A stretch of 47,063 nt of DNA from Halocafeteria seosinensis (lineage: Eukaryota > Sar > Bigyra > Bicosoecida): the NCBI GenBank assembly GCA_001687465.1, contig LVLI01000287.1, forward strand, positions 1 through 47,063, in the 5' to 3' direction. The translations under genes were made by a program, and so were the position numbers. The notes beneath the pieces are model-generated. The model saw only the letters and a list, made by a program, of their open reading frames with translations, ran no database searches and was not told where the DNA came from. This document shows positions 1-9,340 of this stretch, in pieces. How positions within the stretch are numbered: the stretch's first letter is position 1; every line of letters begins with the position of its first letter.

Positions 1-627
1 GGATTCGTCGAAGGCACGCGTCGCCACTGGTCTGTTTTTGTTGGGTACTGTTCGGAGCAGGTAGTTAATCGCGGGGATACAAGTCAACCGCAGGAGCAAG
101 TATCTATATTGAAGCGGGATTGTTTCTTCCGTCTGTACGGTGATTAGGTTCTGCAATTCCGTGATTTTCTTGAGACAAATATCATCCTCATAGGAGGGCT
201 TCCCTATGGGAGCACCCAGGACGACGATGCCCTCCGCCGTATAGTTCCATTCCAAGTCTTGCGTGTGGTGTGGGTCCGTTCCTGTGGGGATGCACATAAC
301 GGATTTTGCCTTGTTCAGGGTTAGGCCCGAGTTTAGAATTTCCGTCTGCAATCCGAGTGCAGCTTGGTTTACTGCTCCAATTTCCCCGGTTATGTAGATG
401 TCGTCCAGGTAGGCGTATGCCGTGATGTCTGGGTGCTGTTGGTGAAGCTGTTGTAGGGTCCAGTGCAGGCCTATGGCGAAGAATGCTGAGCTTAGTGGGT
501 CTCCTTGCCTGGTACCCTCTTTCGAATGGACTATGGTCTCTCCCAAGAACAGACACGGTGCTTTACCACCTTGCCTCTCAGAGAGTGTGTATTCAACTTC
601 AACTATAGCCTGATCAGGCTGAGCCTA
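1..627 (-). mobile_element. LINE reverse transcriptase fragment (partial, cut by window edge)
   Basis: Read on the minus strand, one frame stays open from about 627 to the window edge and carries two hallmark reverse transcriptase motifs: GTRQGDPL and, about 40 residues later, YLDD. Downstream is a segment (IVVLGAPIGKP, then LLLRLTCIPAINYLLRTVP) that aligns by eye with the LINE at 44.4-46.9 kb (IVVLGTPIGVP, LLRESIIPALNHLLRTVP), so both belong to one broad clade of non-LTR retrotransposons but are clearly diverged. Upstream of about 627 the same frame meets TAG stops, so the 5' part is missing or decayed. The 3' part, including any endonuclease domain, lies outside the window. No first methionine is expected, because this is an internal piece of an ORF. 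Confidence 0.85.
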
Positions 628-1068
628 ATACTAGTATAAAGCCTCCTTGAAGGACCCACAGAAACCACTGAAATCAGTTACAACACGCATGGGGGACGGT
701 AGACCCGGACTACAGGTATCTTCCGGAGATGATCCCCCCTCAAGGTTCTTGAGCAAAGTTCATTGCATTTGCGTCAATCGACAGAACATACGGACATAAG
801 AGAACGCCGGCGTCGTGTCTTAATGCAAGCAATTTTCGGTCTGGTATTCCGTATAATCGGCTGCCCACAAACCTGAGCAGCAGAAACGAAGTGATGCCAG
901 GAATCTAACTAGCAAAACAGCATTCAAACAAACGGGGACAATAAGAATACATCGTCTCTTTTGTTAAACATGGAAATCAGCTTTCTTCTTCAGCTCCCTC
1001 AATACTGGCCCTTCCCACACGACTTACAGCGGTTACATCGGGAATAGCAACGATAGCTTCTTGGCCGA
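628..1068. other. Intergenic, no gene seen
   Basis: Lies between the LINE fragment and the 3' end of the helical-repeat gene. The first part may be decayed upstream LINE sequence, since stop codons interrupt the RT frame here. No coding sequence or RNA gene is supported. Confidence 0.5.
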
Positions 1069-4000
1069 TCATGCTCGATCTCTCCTCTTAAAGGCAGGCA
1101 GCCCAAGGTCGGCAGACTGAACATTCCTTTGTAGCACTGGGTCGTTTTCCTCTATTTCTGTCAATCGGCCCTGAACCTCCTCAGAATAGAAACTGAAATG
1201 TTGTTCCGTATTATCACTTTGTATACTAATATTCTGGATAGGAAACCCTGACTGCGCTTGTCCATCGTTCTCAGTATTGGCTCTACAGTGTTCCATTTCT
1301 TCGAAAAAGTGTGGAAATGGACTGTCCGATTTTATCCAATGTTTCAATCGAGCCAACATAACTTCATCAGACTCTAGGGGAGAGCTAATCAACGCAAGAT
1401 CCTCCCTTGCGTGCTCAAACACAAACGTACTCGTATCCAACGACTCGACTATATCTTTTTCCTCCGACCTTGATTCCTCGTTGGCACGTTCCACCGTGTG
1501 TTGGTCACTCTCGTAGTGTTTAGTGCCCTTATACGAAGGAGTTGCATTAAAAAGTAGCTCCAGTGTATTTGCATGTTGCCCTGGATCATATGTGCGCCTG
1601 AAGTCACTGTATGGCTTATTGCGGGCTTTCCGATTCAGATAACCGGCGTCGGGCTTGCCGCTGTCTGATTTTTGTTGTATGTCCTTCGCCTCTGTCCTCT
1701 CACTGGTAGCCGGACCCATTGTCCATCCCATGAAGGGGTTATCCAAATCATCATCGCTGTCATTCTTGTCGCCTCCAGCGGAGGGTGTGCTTGAAGAATA
1801 ATGCCGAGAAGATACGTTTCCCGTTACTCTTGAGTTGTCCCCACTTCGAGGTACACCCATAGAATACATAGCTTCTTTTAAATTGTAGCCAGTGGCGGAA
1901 AGCTTAAGGGATACCCTGGTATTCGACGGCTGAGTCTCTAAAGAAGAAGACGCAACCTCAGAACTTCTGCTGCCGTATCCTGTGTTCTTGATTTCACCTT
2001 CAGATGAGATGGCTACAAGTTCGTGCTGGGAACCACTGCGATGATTGACTCCCTCTGTTTTCGAATTGAACCGGACTACGATTTCATTCGACGCGGTCTT
2101 GCGTATGTTCGTTTGTACCAAGGGCCACAGCGAACTGAAGACAGTTTCATCCCATATTCCGCACGCCGCCATGCTGTAAAGGAGAGTGAGAGCTTGTACA
2201 GGACCAAACAAGTGTGCTCCAGATTCGTTGCTCTTATTGGAGACACCCGGACGAATGTTTTCCAAACTCACATTACTTGAGTTCTCCACGTCACTTTTCA
2301 ACAGGGGGTTTTCTAAATCAGATTCATTGGCAAACACTTCAGAGTCGCTGGAAGATACGGCGACATCTTCTTTATCGGATGCAGGAATATCTTCTTCGTG
2401 GGGCCAAGCTGCAGCTATTGAAGAGGGTAGGTCCGCAGCGTATAGATCTTGGATACCGTTTGTGCGGTCATTGGACATGCTGCTTGCTGCAGTGTTATCT
2501 GCGTTGAACTTTTGAGTGACAAAATCCCGTATATGCCACGCAAGCTCGACAATAATATCTCGCTCCTTAGCCGAGATCCATAAGGGAGTTCCCTCCCGAT
2601 ACACATTTTTTTCAGTGTGCTCCCTGCGCATACCGAAGGGGAGATCGTGTTTGTCTCCTCTAGCTAAAGCGTCCCTAAACAATGCTCCCTCTGCCAAACC
2701 ATAAGCCAACCGGGTAACATGTATGCTCGGATGCATCACCGAAGCACGCTCTCGAAACTGGAGAGAATCCGGTAATCTGCAGTATGTCGATCTAACGAGG
2801 GCATCGAAGTATGGCATTCTGATCCTGGATGGATGTAATAAATAGTCATTCAATGGCTGGCTAGAAATCGCCTTGTCAATCCCATTGGACCACTTCTGAA
2901 TATCTGATAACGGTGCAAACAAGCGCAGACGAGCAGATGAGTAAAACAGAGCTGCGAGCTCGTGAGCTCTAGAAAAGAACGCTACGCCTCGTCCCTGGAC
3001 GAAATGTTTGCTCCGGCAATTGCGTAGGAACTTCTCAACTGACGTCTGGTCTTCAGAAGTTGGTTGATAAAATAAATCATGCGCTCCGGTTACTTCTCCA
3101 ACCCCACCTATTGGAGTTGCTGTTGTACCAATCAAGCGTTTGTCATTTACACCAGAAGGTTCTGATATCTTTCTTTGTTGAAGTTCCTCATGATGAGCCT
3201 GAAGCACGGTTCGTCTAATTGTTTGGGTGCGTTCTGCAAGTAGATCCATCCCCGCGGTTTCACTATCTTCCCCAGAAACCCGATTCTCGGCACTCTCTGC
3301 ACTGCCTTTCCAGCGATCGACCAAAGTTGTGCGGTTTTTCTGGGACCCTACATCAGTAAGTTGATAAAGCAATATGGAGCATAGCTCAAGGTCTGGAGTG
3401 TCCGTAAGAGAAGCTGCCGTGAGAATACTGGCGAAATCTAACGGTTTAGTCTGGTTTTTCAGTAGAGCTGCTTGGCTCAACAGAAGCTGTATTGCAGTAT
3501 CAGAGTCCACACCAGTATGCCGGACTGAAGCAAACGCCAAAGCGAGAGTTGACAACTCTCGCGCTCTCATGTGCTTTACTAGCGTTGCTGTCCTCTGAGC
3601 TATCGCTTGGAAAAAGCTCCCATAATGGATGCCCAGTCGGGCTGAGCTCCAAGTGAGATTCGCCAACGATATTGCTTGGAACTCACCGAGTCTCGACATG
3701 GCTTCATTAGCAATTTGCCACGCGAATAAAGCATCTGGTCGCTGCCTTGTCCGAGCGAACGACCACAATAATAGCGCTAATCCTTGAGCCGAGCAGTCCT
3801 GGAGTAGCGACGCCGCATGGCGCGTGACAGCATCAAAAAAATCCGCATGAGCATAGCGAGCCCTTCCGTAAGCATAAAGAGCTAAGACGAGTCCTTGAGG
3901 GGTAAGTTGATGCAATCTTGGCATCAGGAAATCAGCACACGACTCGAAAAGGGGGTGGTATGCCCAATACCATTGTCCGAAAGCATACAGTGCATTCACT

Positions 4001-4740
4001 ACAGCCCGAGGATCGACCTTACCGGGATTGTGTGTAATAGAAGAGACGATCAAGTCGGCACCTTTTAGCATCAGCCCGCTCACCCGATCGGCTGGTTTCG
4101 GAACTATTCGCCCAACTGCATGGAGTATCAAACTACTTGCTCGCGGAGGGAACTCATTCGGGACGCTGGACATTAAATCTTGGGCATAATCTGTAAGCTC
4201 AAAGAATCGTGGATCCTGCGCAACCACAACGTGAAGCCAAGAGTCATAAAAAGTTTCTTCGATAATGATGTGAACCGATTGGGCACAACGTACCTCTGCA
4301 GCAGCTTGCCGATTCTGGCCTTTGACCATATAGTTAAATGAAGCCGCTACTACAATAGGGTTGAACAGTTCCGTGTCCTTGTACTGTTTGAATCGGGCGA
4401 GGACTACTTTGTGGGCTGGCTCGGGCGACTTGTGCACTTCGGTCTTGAGCAAAGCCACCAACTGCCGTGGGTCTGAAAGCTCCCTCCTGGGTAATGGTTG
4501 ATATCGTCCATCATCGCGGAAGTGACCTGTGGCGGCCGATAAGTTTCGCTTCTGTATTTCTGTCCTCTCCTCAATCCAGCTATCCACTGTCCACCGCAGA
4601 CTTGACGAGGGTCTCCCTCCTCCTGATGGCGACGAAAATCGCCGTATAGAGAACGTATAAGGGTGGAAAATGGAGGAAAATGAATAGCGACCCCGTCGTC
4701 GCAGGAGGAGTCCCGGACGGGAGCCTCCTACTAGTGCCAT
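1069..4740 (-). CDS. Organelle-targeted FASTK/OPR-like helical-repeat protein
   Basis: A single uninterrupted frame of 1223 residues. I start it at the ATG at 4740 rather than the in-frame ATG at 4902, because the shorter start gives an Arg/Ser-rich, acid-free presequence (GLLLRRRGRYSFS, then SIRRFSS) typical of mitochondrial or plastid import; the upstream extension holds an unrelated hydrophobic stretch. From about residue 210 to 460 there are repeated helical units of roughly 35-40 residues with cores such as VNALYAFGQW, LVLALYAYGRAR, LALLLWSFARTR and LANLTWSSARLG. This pattern is typical of FASTK/RAP and octotricopeptide proteins that bind organellar RNA. I did not find a clear C-terminal RAP domain; the C-terminal half is Ser/Asp/Glu-rich and probably disordered. 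It is divergently arranged with the gene at 5018, which has a similar helical tail. Organellar RNA processing is inferred from fold and targeting only. Confidence 0.75.
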   Translation of the reverse strand: MALVGGSRPGLLLRRRGRYSFSSIFHPYTFSIRRFSSPSGGGRPSSSLRWTVDSWIEERTEIQKRNLSAATGHFRDDGRYQPLPRRELSDPRQLVALLKTEVHKSPEPAHKVVLARFKQYKDTELFNPIVVAASFNYMVKGQNRQAAAEVRCAQSVHIIIEETFYDSWLHVVVAQDPRFFELTDYAQDLMSSVPNEFPPRASSLILHAVGRIVPKPADRVSGLMLKGADLIVSSITHNPGKVDPRAVVNALYAFGQWYWAYHPLFESCADFLMPRLHQLTPQGLVLALYAYGRARYAHADFFDAVTRHAASLLQDCSAQGLALLLWSFARTRQRPDALFAWQIANEAMSRLGEFQAISLANLTWSSARLGIHYGSFFQAIAQRTATLVKHMRARELSTLALAFASVRHTGVDSDTAIQLLLSQAALLKNQTKPLDFASILTAASLTDTPDLELCSILLYQLTDVGSQKNRTTLVDRWKGSAESAENRVSGEDSETAGMDLLAERTQTIRRTVLQAHHEELQQRKISEPSGVNDKRLIGTTATPIGGVGEVTGAHDLFYQPTSEDQTSVEKFLRNCRSKHFVQGRGVAFFSRAHELAALFYSSARLRLFAPLSDIQKWSNGIDKAISSQPLNDYLLHPSRIRMPYFDALVRSTYCRLPDSLQFRERASVMHPSIHVTRLAYGLAEGALFRDALARGDKHDLPFGMRREHTEKNVYREGTPLWISAKERDIIVELAWHIRDFVTQKFNADNTAASSMSNDRTNGIQDLYAADLPSSIAAAWPHEEDIPASDKEDVAVSSSDSEVFANESDLENPLLKSDVENSSNVSLENIRPGVSNKSNESGAHLFGPVQALTLLYSMAACGIWDETVFSSLWPLVQTNIRKTASNEIVVRFNSKTEGVNHRSGSQHELVAISSEGEIKNTGYGSRSSEVASSSLETQPSNTRVSLKLSATGYNLKEAMYSMGVPRSGDNSRVTGNVSSRHYSSSTPSAGGDKNDSDDDLDNPFMGWTMGPATSERTEAKDIQQKSDSGKPDAGYLNRKARNKPYSDFRRTYDPGQHANTLELLFNATPSYKGTKHYESDQHTVERANEESRSEEKDIVESLDTSTFVFEHAREDLALISSPLESDEVMLARLKHWIKSDSPFPHFFEEMEHCRANTENDGQAQSGFPIQNISIQSDNTEQHFSFYSEEVQGRLTEIEENDPVLQRNVQSADLGLPAFKRRDRA

Positions 4741-5017
4741 TATCTCCCTCCAGACACTCTGTTTTCCAGAGACAACTTCACTAAAGAGGCAACAACGTTT
4801 CAGGGTCAATAAAACAAACACTGTAATATACAGGGAAGCTAAGCCACAAAGGCGGTTGGTGTCAGCGCCAACTTCAACTTGAGCCCCATTTCGTCCATTC
4901 ACTCCAGTTTCGTGTTTGTATAGTCTAACATGAGATAGTATATGTTGTTTGGATTGATCGTTGGTGTAGATGCTTAGAGTAATTGGGATAATAAAGGGGA
5001 AAACAGCAAACGTGAAG
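4741..5017. promoter_or_regulatory. Divergent intergenic region between two organelle-targeted genes
   Basis: The two genes start 277 bp apart on opposite strands, so this interval must hold both promoters and 5' leaders. In-frame upstream ATGs exist for both genes (4902 minus, 4970 plus), so the precise starts are not certain. No TATA-like or other element is convincing. Confidence 0.4.
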
Positions 5018-5750
5018 ATGGCAGGACTAGCACGGGGCTATGCACAGTGGTTAATACCTCGATTGTTTGCTCCACAGCTCGTTTTCAGGGTACCCACGGC
5101 TTCATTTAGGACGCTAGCAACTACTCGCAGCCTAGTTCGTGTGGGACAGAGATACTTCTCCAATACAGAGAATCAACCAGAGGAGAGTACCAGTCACCAG
5201 CCTGGACACCAGGAAGATGCTACTGGAGCTACAGCTGAAGAAGCGGCAGCATCAACAACAGACGCGAACAGTGACGGACGCCCGGATGAGAACGAACTAG
5301 CATCCATGTATGGATATCATGAGGTATGTCGATTGTCCCCGGTCTCTCCGCATGGTCCACGAACCCTTTCATCTTTGTTGCTGGCAGGCGCTTGTGTATC
5401 ACTGGAGGCAAGAAGGTGCTTTGAGATGGGAATGGATAAATCGAATTACAGGGCAGGATCAGCTGGTTTCTTTAGTTAACCGCTTCGCAGTTATGTCTAC
5501 GCCTTGCCCCGAACTGTATGAAGGTCTCCAAGATAAATTCAAACCCATGCTTGGTGAAATGGAAGGTCCATATTTATCAACAGTTGCATACGCTTTCGGT
5601 GCTCAGAAGTCGGGTGACGATAAGTTCTGGACGACTCTTATAGAACGAGCCAATGCTCTAAAAGGGCATTTAGCAGAGCATGAACAGAATAACATAGTTA
5701 AGGCTCTGGAACACATAGGGAAGACCCAAGAAGCTTCTCAGTTAAAATAA
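5018..5750 (+). CDS. Small mitochondrial/plastid-targeted helical-repeat protein, two exons
   Basis: Exon 1 is 5018-5323 and exon 2 5388-5750, with a 64 bp intron (GTATGT...GGCAG) in phase 0; the join reads ...GYHE|ALVYHWRQEG and gives 222 residues. The start at 5018 is preferred over the in-frame ATG at 4970 because it begins a presequence rich in Arg, Ser and Thr (ARGYAQW..., FRTLATTRSLVRVGQRYFS). An acidic linker (residues 55-95) follows. The C-terminal 90 residues form helical units (LSTVAYAFGAQKSGDDKFW; NNIVKALEHIGK) resembling those of the divergent neighbour and of FASTK/OPR proteins. The function is unknown; a role beside the neighbour in organellar RNA metabolism is only a suggestion from shared promoter region and shared fold. 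Confidence 0.75.
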
Positions 5751-6040
5751 CAATCCAAATTTCTCTCTGGTTACGACAATACCTACGAACACAAAAATGA
5801 GCTGAGCTTACAACTCTATTGACTATAGTAGAGCAAATAGACGCGAAGGGACAGTATCTTGTATCTTTCCGGTTGGGGGTGGCCGAAAAACTTCTTGAAC
5901 TGTTGTGTCAGATCACTTCTCCCTAGCATTCTCCATGATTTCCACGTGTTGGTAAGGTTGGTCTGGGTTCACGTGCACGTATACAAGTGCGTGTTTGTGT
6001 TTGCATCATTGTGTATCTACCTGGCGCTACATAGACCAAA

Positions 6041-7982
6041 ATGGAGAGTGGAATGGGTAGCTCGGGGCCTCATCGGGAACATTTCCGAGGCCATGGACGC
6101 TTATTTCGTTGGGATCCCCAGCGTAATCACTGGAGTATATTAGGCTCAGGCGCTGTTCTCGTAACCGAGAACCCCTCCAATGGGCACTGTAAACTCCTCA
6201 TTCGGAAGACGAAAAAGGGCAAAGAGATCCTCATGTATCATCCGATTGATCCTCAATGCCGTCTGGTATGTTCTATCCTTCTAATGCGCTTTTCCCCGTG
6301 GATAAGGCTTACAAATGCATCCCTGTGACTTTAAAATGTTGATATGCAGGGCTCAACGCAAGAACCCCGTGAATGGACCTTCCAAGCCCCTCTGTACAAC
6401 CCAGAAGATGGGACAATATCCCAGGACCTACACATGTTTGGTCTTCGTCTGTCAAGTGCTGATGAAGCGCAAGACTTCCAACGACGGTATGATGAGGCTC
6501 GACAGCGTATGGAAGACATTGGAGGTAGCCAAGGGCAGTTCAAGCAGGCTGCTTCACCCACCCAAATGCCTCAAATCCCGGAAGAAGGGGATGAGGAAGA
6601 AGACCAGCACAGTCGGGAGTTCCAAAAATTCCTTGACTCTAACCAGTACACACTGGAAGGTGTTTTGAAATACGAAAAAGTGTTTGGTCACGGCTACGTT
6701 TCCACCGGGGGATACGAAACGACCAAGGCATTCCTCCCATTGATGAAGTTGCAGCGGGGAGAGCATGTGTTTGACTTGGGATGCGGCGTTGGCGGTGGAG
6801 ACTTTGAGATGGCTCGGAAATACAAAGGTTAGTCGTGATAGAAGCCGTGCTGCTTCACTAGAGCACTGGTGTACTAATGCTTGTTAATTTCAATCCACAG
6901 TGTCCGTTCTTGCGATTGACCTCTCTGCCAACATGTTAAGAGTTGCGGCCGACCGAGCACGAGAAGCCATGGCTGACGGGGAAGACATTGACGTAGAATT
7001 CAAAGAAATGGATGCAACAACAGCCCAATTTGGTGATGAGAGTTTTGACGTCATTTACTCTAGGGATACTATCTTGCACATTGAGGATAAGCACGATTTG
7101 TTCCGCAAGTGCTACCGCTGGTTGCGTCCTGGTGGACGAATCCTCATCAGTGACTACTGTCGAGGCGAAAACAGTGATGAAGAATTTCGCGAATATGTTA
7201 AGCAACGAGGATATCATCTTCTCACAGTGCCGCAATATGGAAAGGTATTGGCAGAATCTGGATTCCAGTACGTGGATGCGAGAAACGTCACCGATCTATT
7301 CACTGAGAGTTTGCGTAGGGAACTCAACAAAACCGAAAAACTGGAGGACCAGTACATAAGGTAAGATCACCGATTTCGATGTGCATAATGCTTCTTACTG
7401 ATGGGATAGTCTTTTATTTTTTTCCTCCGGTGACTTCGGTGAGGAAAGCTTCAAGAGCATCACTGACGGGTGGAAACGAAACCTCCAACGCTATGAAAAC
7501 ACACACACACATATGTGACAGACTGCGAAAAACGTTTCCAACAGTGGGGACTCTTCTTCGGATACAAGCTTCCTTCACCGAAAAAAACACATTGGGACAT
7601 CCCAAATTCCAAACTGCCAGGTAAACGGGAAACTGTCGGCCATCCAAACACTGGAAGATGGGTAAAATCTTATTTCTGCTGCAATGAGGAGATTCGGCGC
7701 CAGGCCATAGTACGAGGAGCAATCGCAGGCCTAGGAGTGCTCACACTAACTGTAAGCCTAATGAAGGACGAATCGGGTCAGAGTCTCAGAGGCGTGGAAT
7801 CTGTGGAGGGTTCAAACACTTAGGCCGCTCAATTACCAAATTCCCGGCCGGTGGGCTATCTGTCACATTTGTGTGTGTGTACCAAAGGTAAGAGTTTATT
7901 CACGGGCTCATCTGCTTCTTCTGGACCAAGCAGTGGTAGTCCACGTATGCCTCCTCGTGGCGGTGCCCGCCAGTACCGTTAG
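6041..7982 (+). CDS. RanBD-like/phosphoethanolamine N-methyltransferase fusion, copy 1, damaged last exon
   Basis: Exons 6041-6265, 6350-6827 and 6901-7360 join in phase (introns 84 and 73 bp). Residues 20-120 look like a RanBP1/EVH1-type PH-fold domain ([43 protein letters not shown]). The rest is a single-domain SAM-dependent PEAMT, which makes phosphocholine from phosphoethanolamine: [18 protein letters not shown], the SAM loop [30 protein letters not shown], and RGYHLL. The last exon is broken. Its acceptor reads CCTCCGG where copy 2 has CCTCCAG, a 23 bp insertion plus 9 bp duplication (7500-7531) shifts the frame, an 8 bp insertion lies near 7781, and a 39 bp element sits at 7841. Without splicing the protein ends QYIR at 7364; a cryptic AG near 7448 would keep frame but stop at 7518. 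Either way the conserved WGLFIGYK end and the C-terminal membrane segment are lost. Whether exons 1-3 give an active enzyme is unknown. Confidence 0.85.
7500..7522 (-). mobile_element. 23 bp copy of the TG-tailed mini-element
   Basis: The insertion is bounded by imperfect 9 bp repeats, CTATGAAAA (7491-7499) and CTGCGAAAA (7523-7531). Paralogous copy 2 has a single CTGTGAAAA here, from which each flank differs by one base. On the minus strand the element reads TCTGTCACATATG followed by TG repeats, the shared 3' end of the family. The total gain of 32 bp shifts the PEAMT reading frame. Confidence 0.8.
7841..7879 (+). mobile_element. 39 bp copy of the TG-tailed mini-element
   Basis: Flanked by perfect 7 bp repeats TACCAAA (7834-7840 and 7880-7886). 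It reads TTCCCGGCC, then GGTGGGCTATCTGTCACATT and TG repeats. Copy 2 lacks the element; it also lacks 9 bp (CCAAAGGTA) of the target, an in-frame difference that removes three codons. The insertion falls in the C-terminal coding part of the PEAMT last exon. Confidence 0.85.
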
Positions 7983-8026
7983 ACGCGTTTTGGCAAGTCA
8001 AGTTGGTTTGTTTCATGTCTAACTTG

Positions 8027-8325
8027 TACTTTAATACACAATAAGCACCAAAACACTAGATTTGACCAGCAGACATGTACAGTTGGATCTTCAAGCCTGA
8101 TTCACAAGGGGTGTGTGTGTGAAAATTAATTTTTTCTTTCATGGACCATGGTATTGTTCATTTCAACAAAAGGATTGACTACTTTAATATACAATAAGCA
8201 CCAAAACACTAGATTTGACCAGCAGACATGTAGTTGGATCTTCAAGCCTGATTCACAAGGGATGTGTGTGTATGGGGTCTTTCTTCCATGGACCATGGTA
8301 TTGTTCATTTCAACAAAAGTATTGT
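8027..8325 (+). repeat. Two tandem units of about 150 bp upstream of the LRR start
   Basis: Units 8027-8179 and 8180-8325 both run from TACTTTAATA through CACTAGATTTGACCAGCAG and GATTCACAAGGG to TTTCAACAAAAG. The partner copy has one unit (about 16544-16690). The duplication lies in the presumed promoter or leader of the truncated LRR copy and must have followed the larger duplication, or been lost from the other copy. Confidence 0.85.
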
Positions 8326-8354
8326 CGTCGCGTACATGAAGAGCAGAGTGAACA

Positions 8355-8480
8355 ATGAGTAGCGCTGTTAGTACCACCCAGCTGGGGGAGGAGTGGCTCA
8401 CTTTCTTGGCATGGTGGAGTGAGTTTTGTGAAGACGATGTTGCACAGATGTTGCAATCTGGTTTAGGAGCCGTATGCAAG
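8355..8480 (+). pseudogene. Truncated 5' end of the LRR gene (first 42 codons)
   Basis: ATG at 8355 begins MSSAVSTTQLGEEWLTFLAW and matches the N-terminus of the complete LRR protein at 16719 to ...GLGAVCK. After GCAAG (8480) the sequences differ completely and the frame soon ends (AARNETGLRFA, then stop). The junction leads into retroelement debris. Confidence 0.85.
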
Positions 8481-8596
8481 GCTGCTCGGAATGAAACTGG
8501 TCTTCGATTCGCTTGACGCATCCCAAGTCAGCTGCCAAGTGCGCCACCAGCACCGGCTGCGTCTGCATGGAAGTCGACTCACAAATGATAGTGGGT

Positions 8597-8717
8597 CACA
8601 TACGTGACAGATAGCCCACAGGCCGGGGAGTTGACCGCATCCTCTTAACGAGGAGCGGTATGCGCCCGCAACACTGGGTTTGCTCAAGAGGCATCGCGGT
8701 GCCGCCATGCCTGCGAC
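8597..8717 (-). mobile_element. Internally deleted, older copy of the TG-tailed mini-element
   Basis: On the minus strand this matches the 179 bp element at 32244 from its 5' start (GTCGCAGGCATGGC against GGCGCAGGCATGGC) through the hairpin CCTCGTTAAGAGG to TGTGGGCTATCTGTCAC. About 58 bp are missing internally, at a CAT microhomology. The TG tail is eroded and I see no convincing target duplication, so this is probably an old insertion. Sharing a 5' start with the 32244 copy suggests that the 179 bp form is close to full length. Confidence 0.7.
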
Positions 8718-9340
8718 AACTATGTCAGGATACCTACAACGCTCAGCCTGGGAAGAGACGGCCCTGTGTCCGCCACAGCGACGCTAGGACCGGTTGCAGC
8801 AGCGCAGTTAGGATTAAACGTTGGTCCAGACGAGCAGTTGTCGGCCATTGACATGCCGCCACCTGACGTGGGAAGGTGCCGCCCCAGGAGTTCCGTCCAC
8901 CTCTGTTTCGTCAACATGGCCCATGTTGTAGTACATCTCCTGCTCGAGGTCAAAGAAGATGCAGCTACCCAGGTCCTTTTGAAGCCACGAAACCGGTTCC
9001 CACGTCCGTGCTGACTTTGGGTAGCCCTTTGAGTGGACGACAATCCGCTTGTGGATCCTGAAGTCGATAAACCTCTCGACATAATCTACCGTGTGTGTAG
9101 CTCTAGGCGGCCAGTCTAGGCAAGAAAAACCATTTCCCATTCGGTTGTTTGACGCGGTCTTCGCCAAGTGGTCGGCAGTCGTGTTTGAAGCCTGCGTCAT
9201 GGTTGCGTATTAACCTATTCTCAGCGCTCCTCACCATTGGGAGGTTCGAAAAGTGGTCCGAGCCCTGTGGGATGAGCTTGTCCTTGAGACACTGGGCTTC
9301 GCCACTCATGTGTCTGTGTACATTAGAACGGTGTAACAAG
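8718..9340 (-). mobile_element. Decayed retroelement with chromodomain-like segment
   Basis: On the minus strand, 9083-8970 encodes a chromodomain-like stretch: YVERFIDFRIHKR, then KGYPKSARTWEPVSWL, matching the usual Y-V-E-x-I-L-D-x-R ... K-G-Y-x-x-x-x-x-T-W-E-P pattern. About 25 residues upstream is NTTADHLAKTA, like the last motif of an RNase H domain. Chromodomains of this kind usually end the integrase of Ty3/gypsy chromoviruses, but I see no integrase core, LTRs or reverse transcriptase here, and the surrounding frames are broken. I call it retroelement debris; the family is uncertain. Confidence 0.4.

Larger units (their letters stand above)
6652..8480 (+). repeat. Large direct repeat, copy B (partner 15268-16844)
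   Basis: This segment runs from inside PEAMT exon 2 through the intergenic region into codon 42 of the LRR gene, and is highly similar to 15268-16844 in the same orientation. It begins at ACTGGAAGG and ends at GTATGCAAG. It is longer than its partner because of two mini-element insertions, an 8 bp insertion and a tandem duplication in the spacer. Homology stops abruptly at both ends. Confidence 0.9.

Noticed and set aside
7500-7531. The 32 bp gain in PEAMT copy 1 as a tiny intron
   Set aside because: No usable GT-AG pair at the ends, too short, and the same sequence recurs elsewhere with target duplications.
8104-8122. GTGTGTGTG after GATTCACAAGGGG in the spacer as a mini-element tail
   Set aside because: The preceding bases do not match the family 3' end and the sequence is part of the spacer in both repeat copies.
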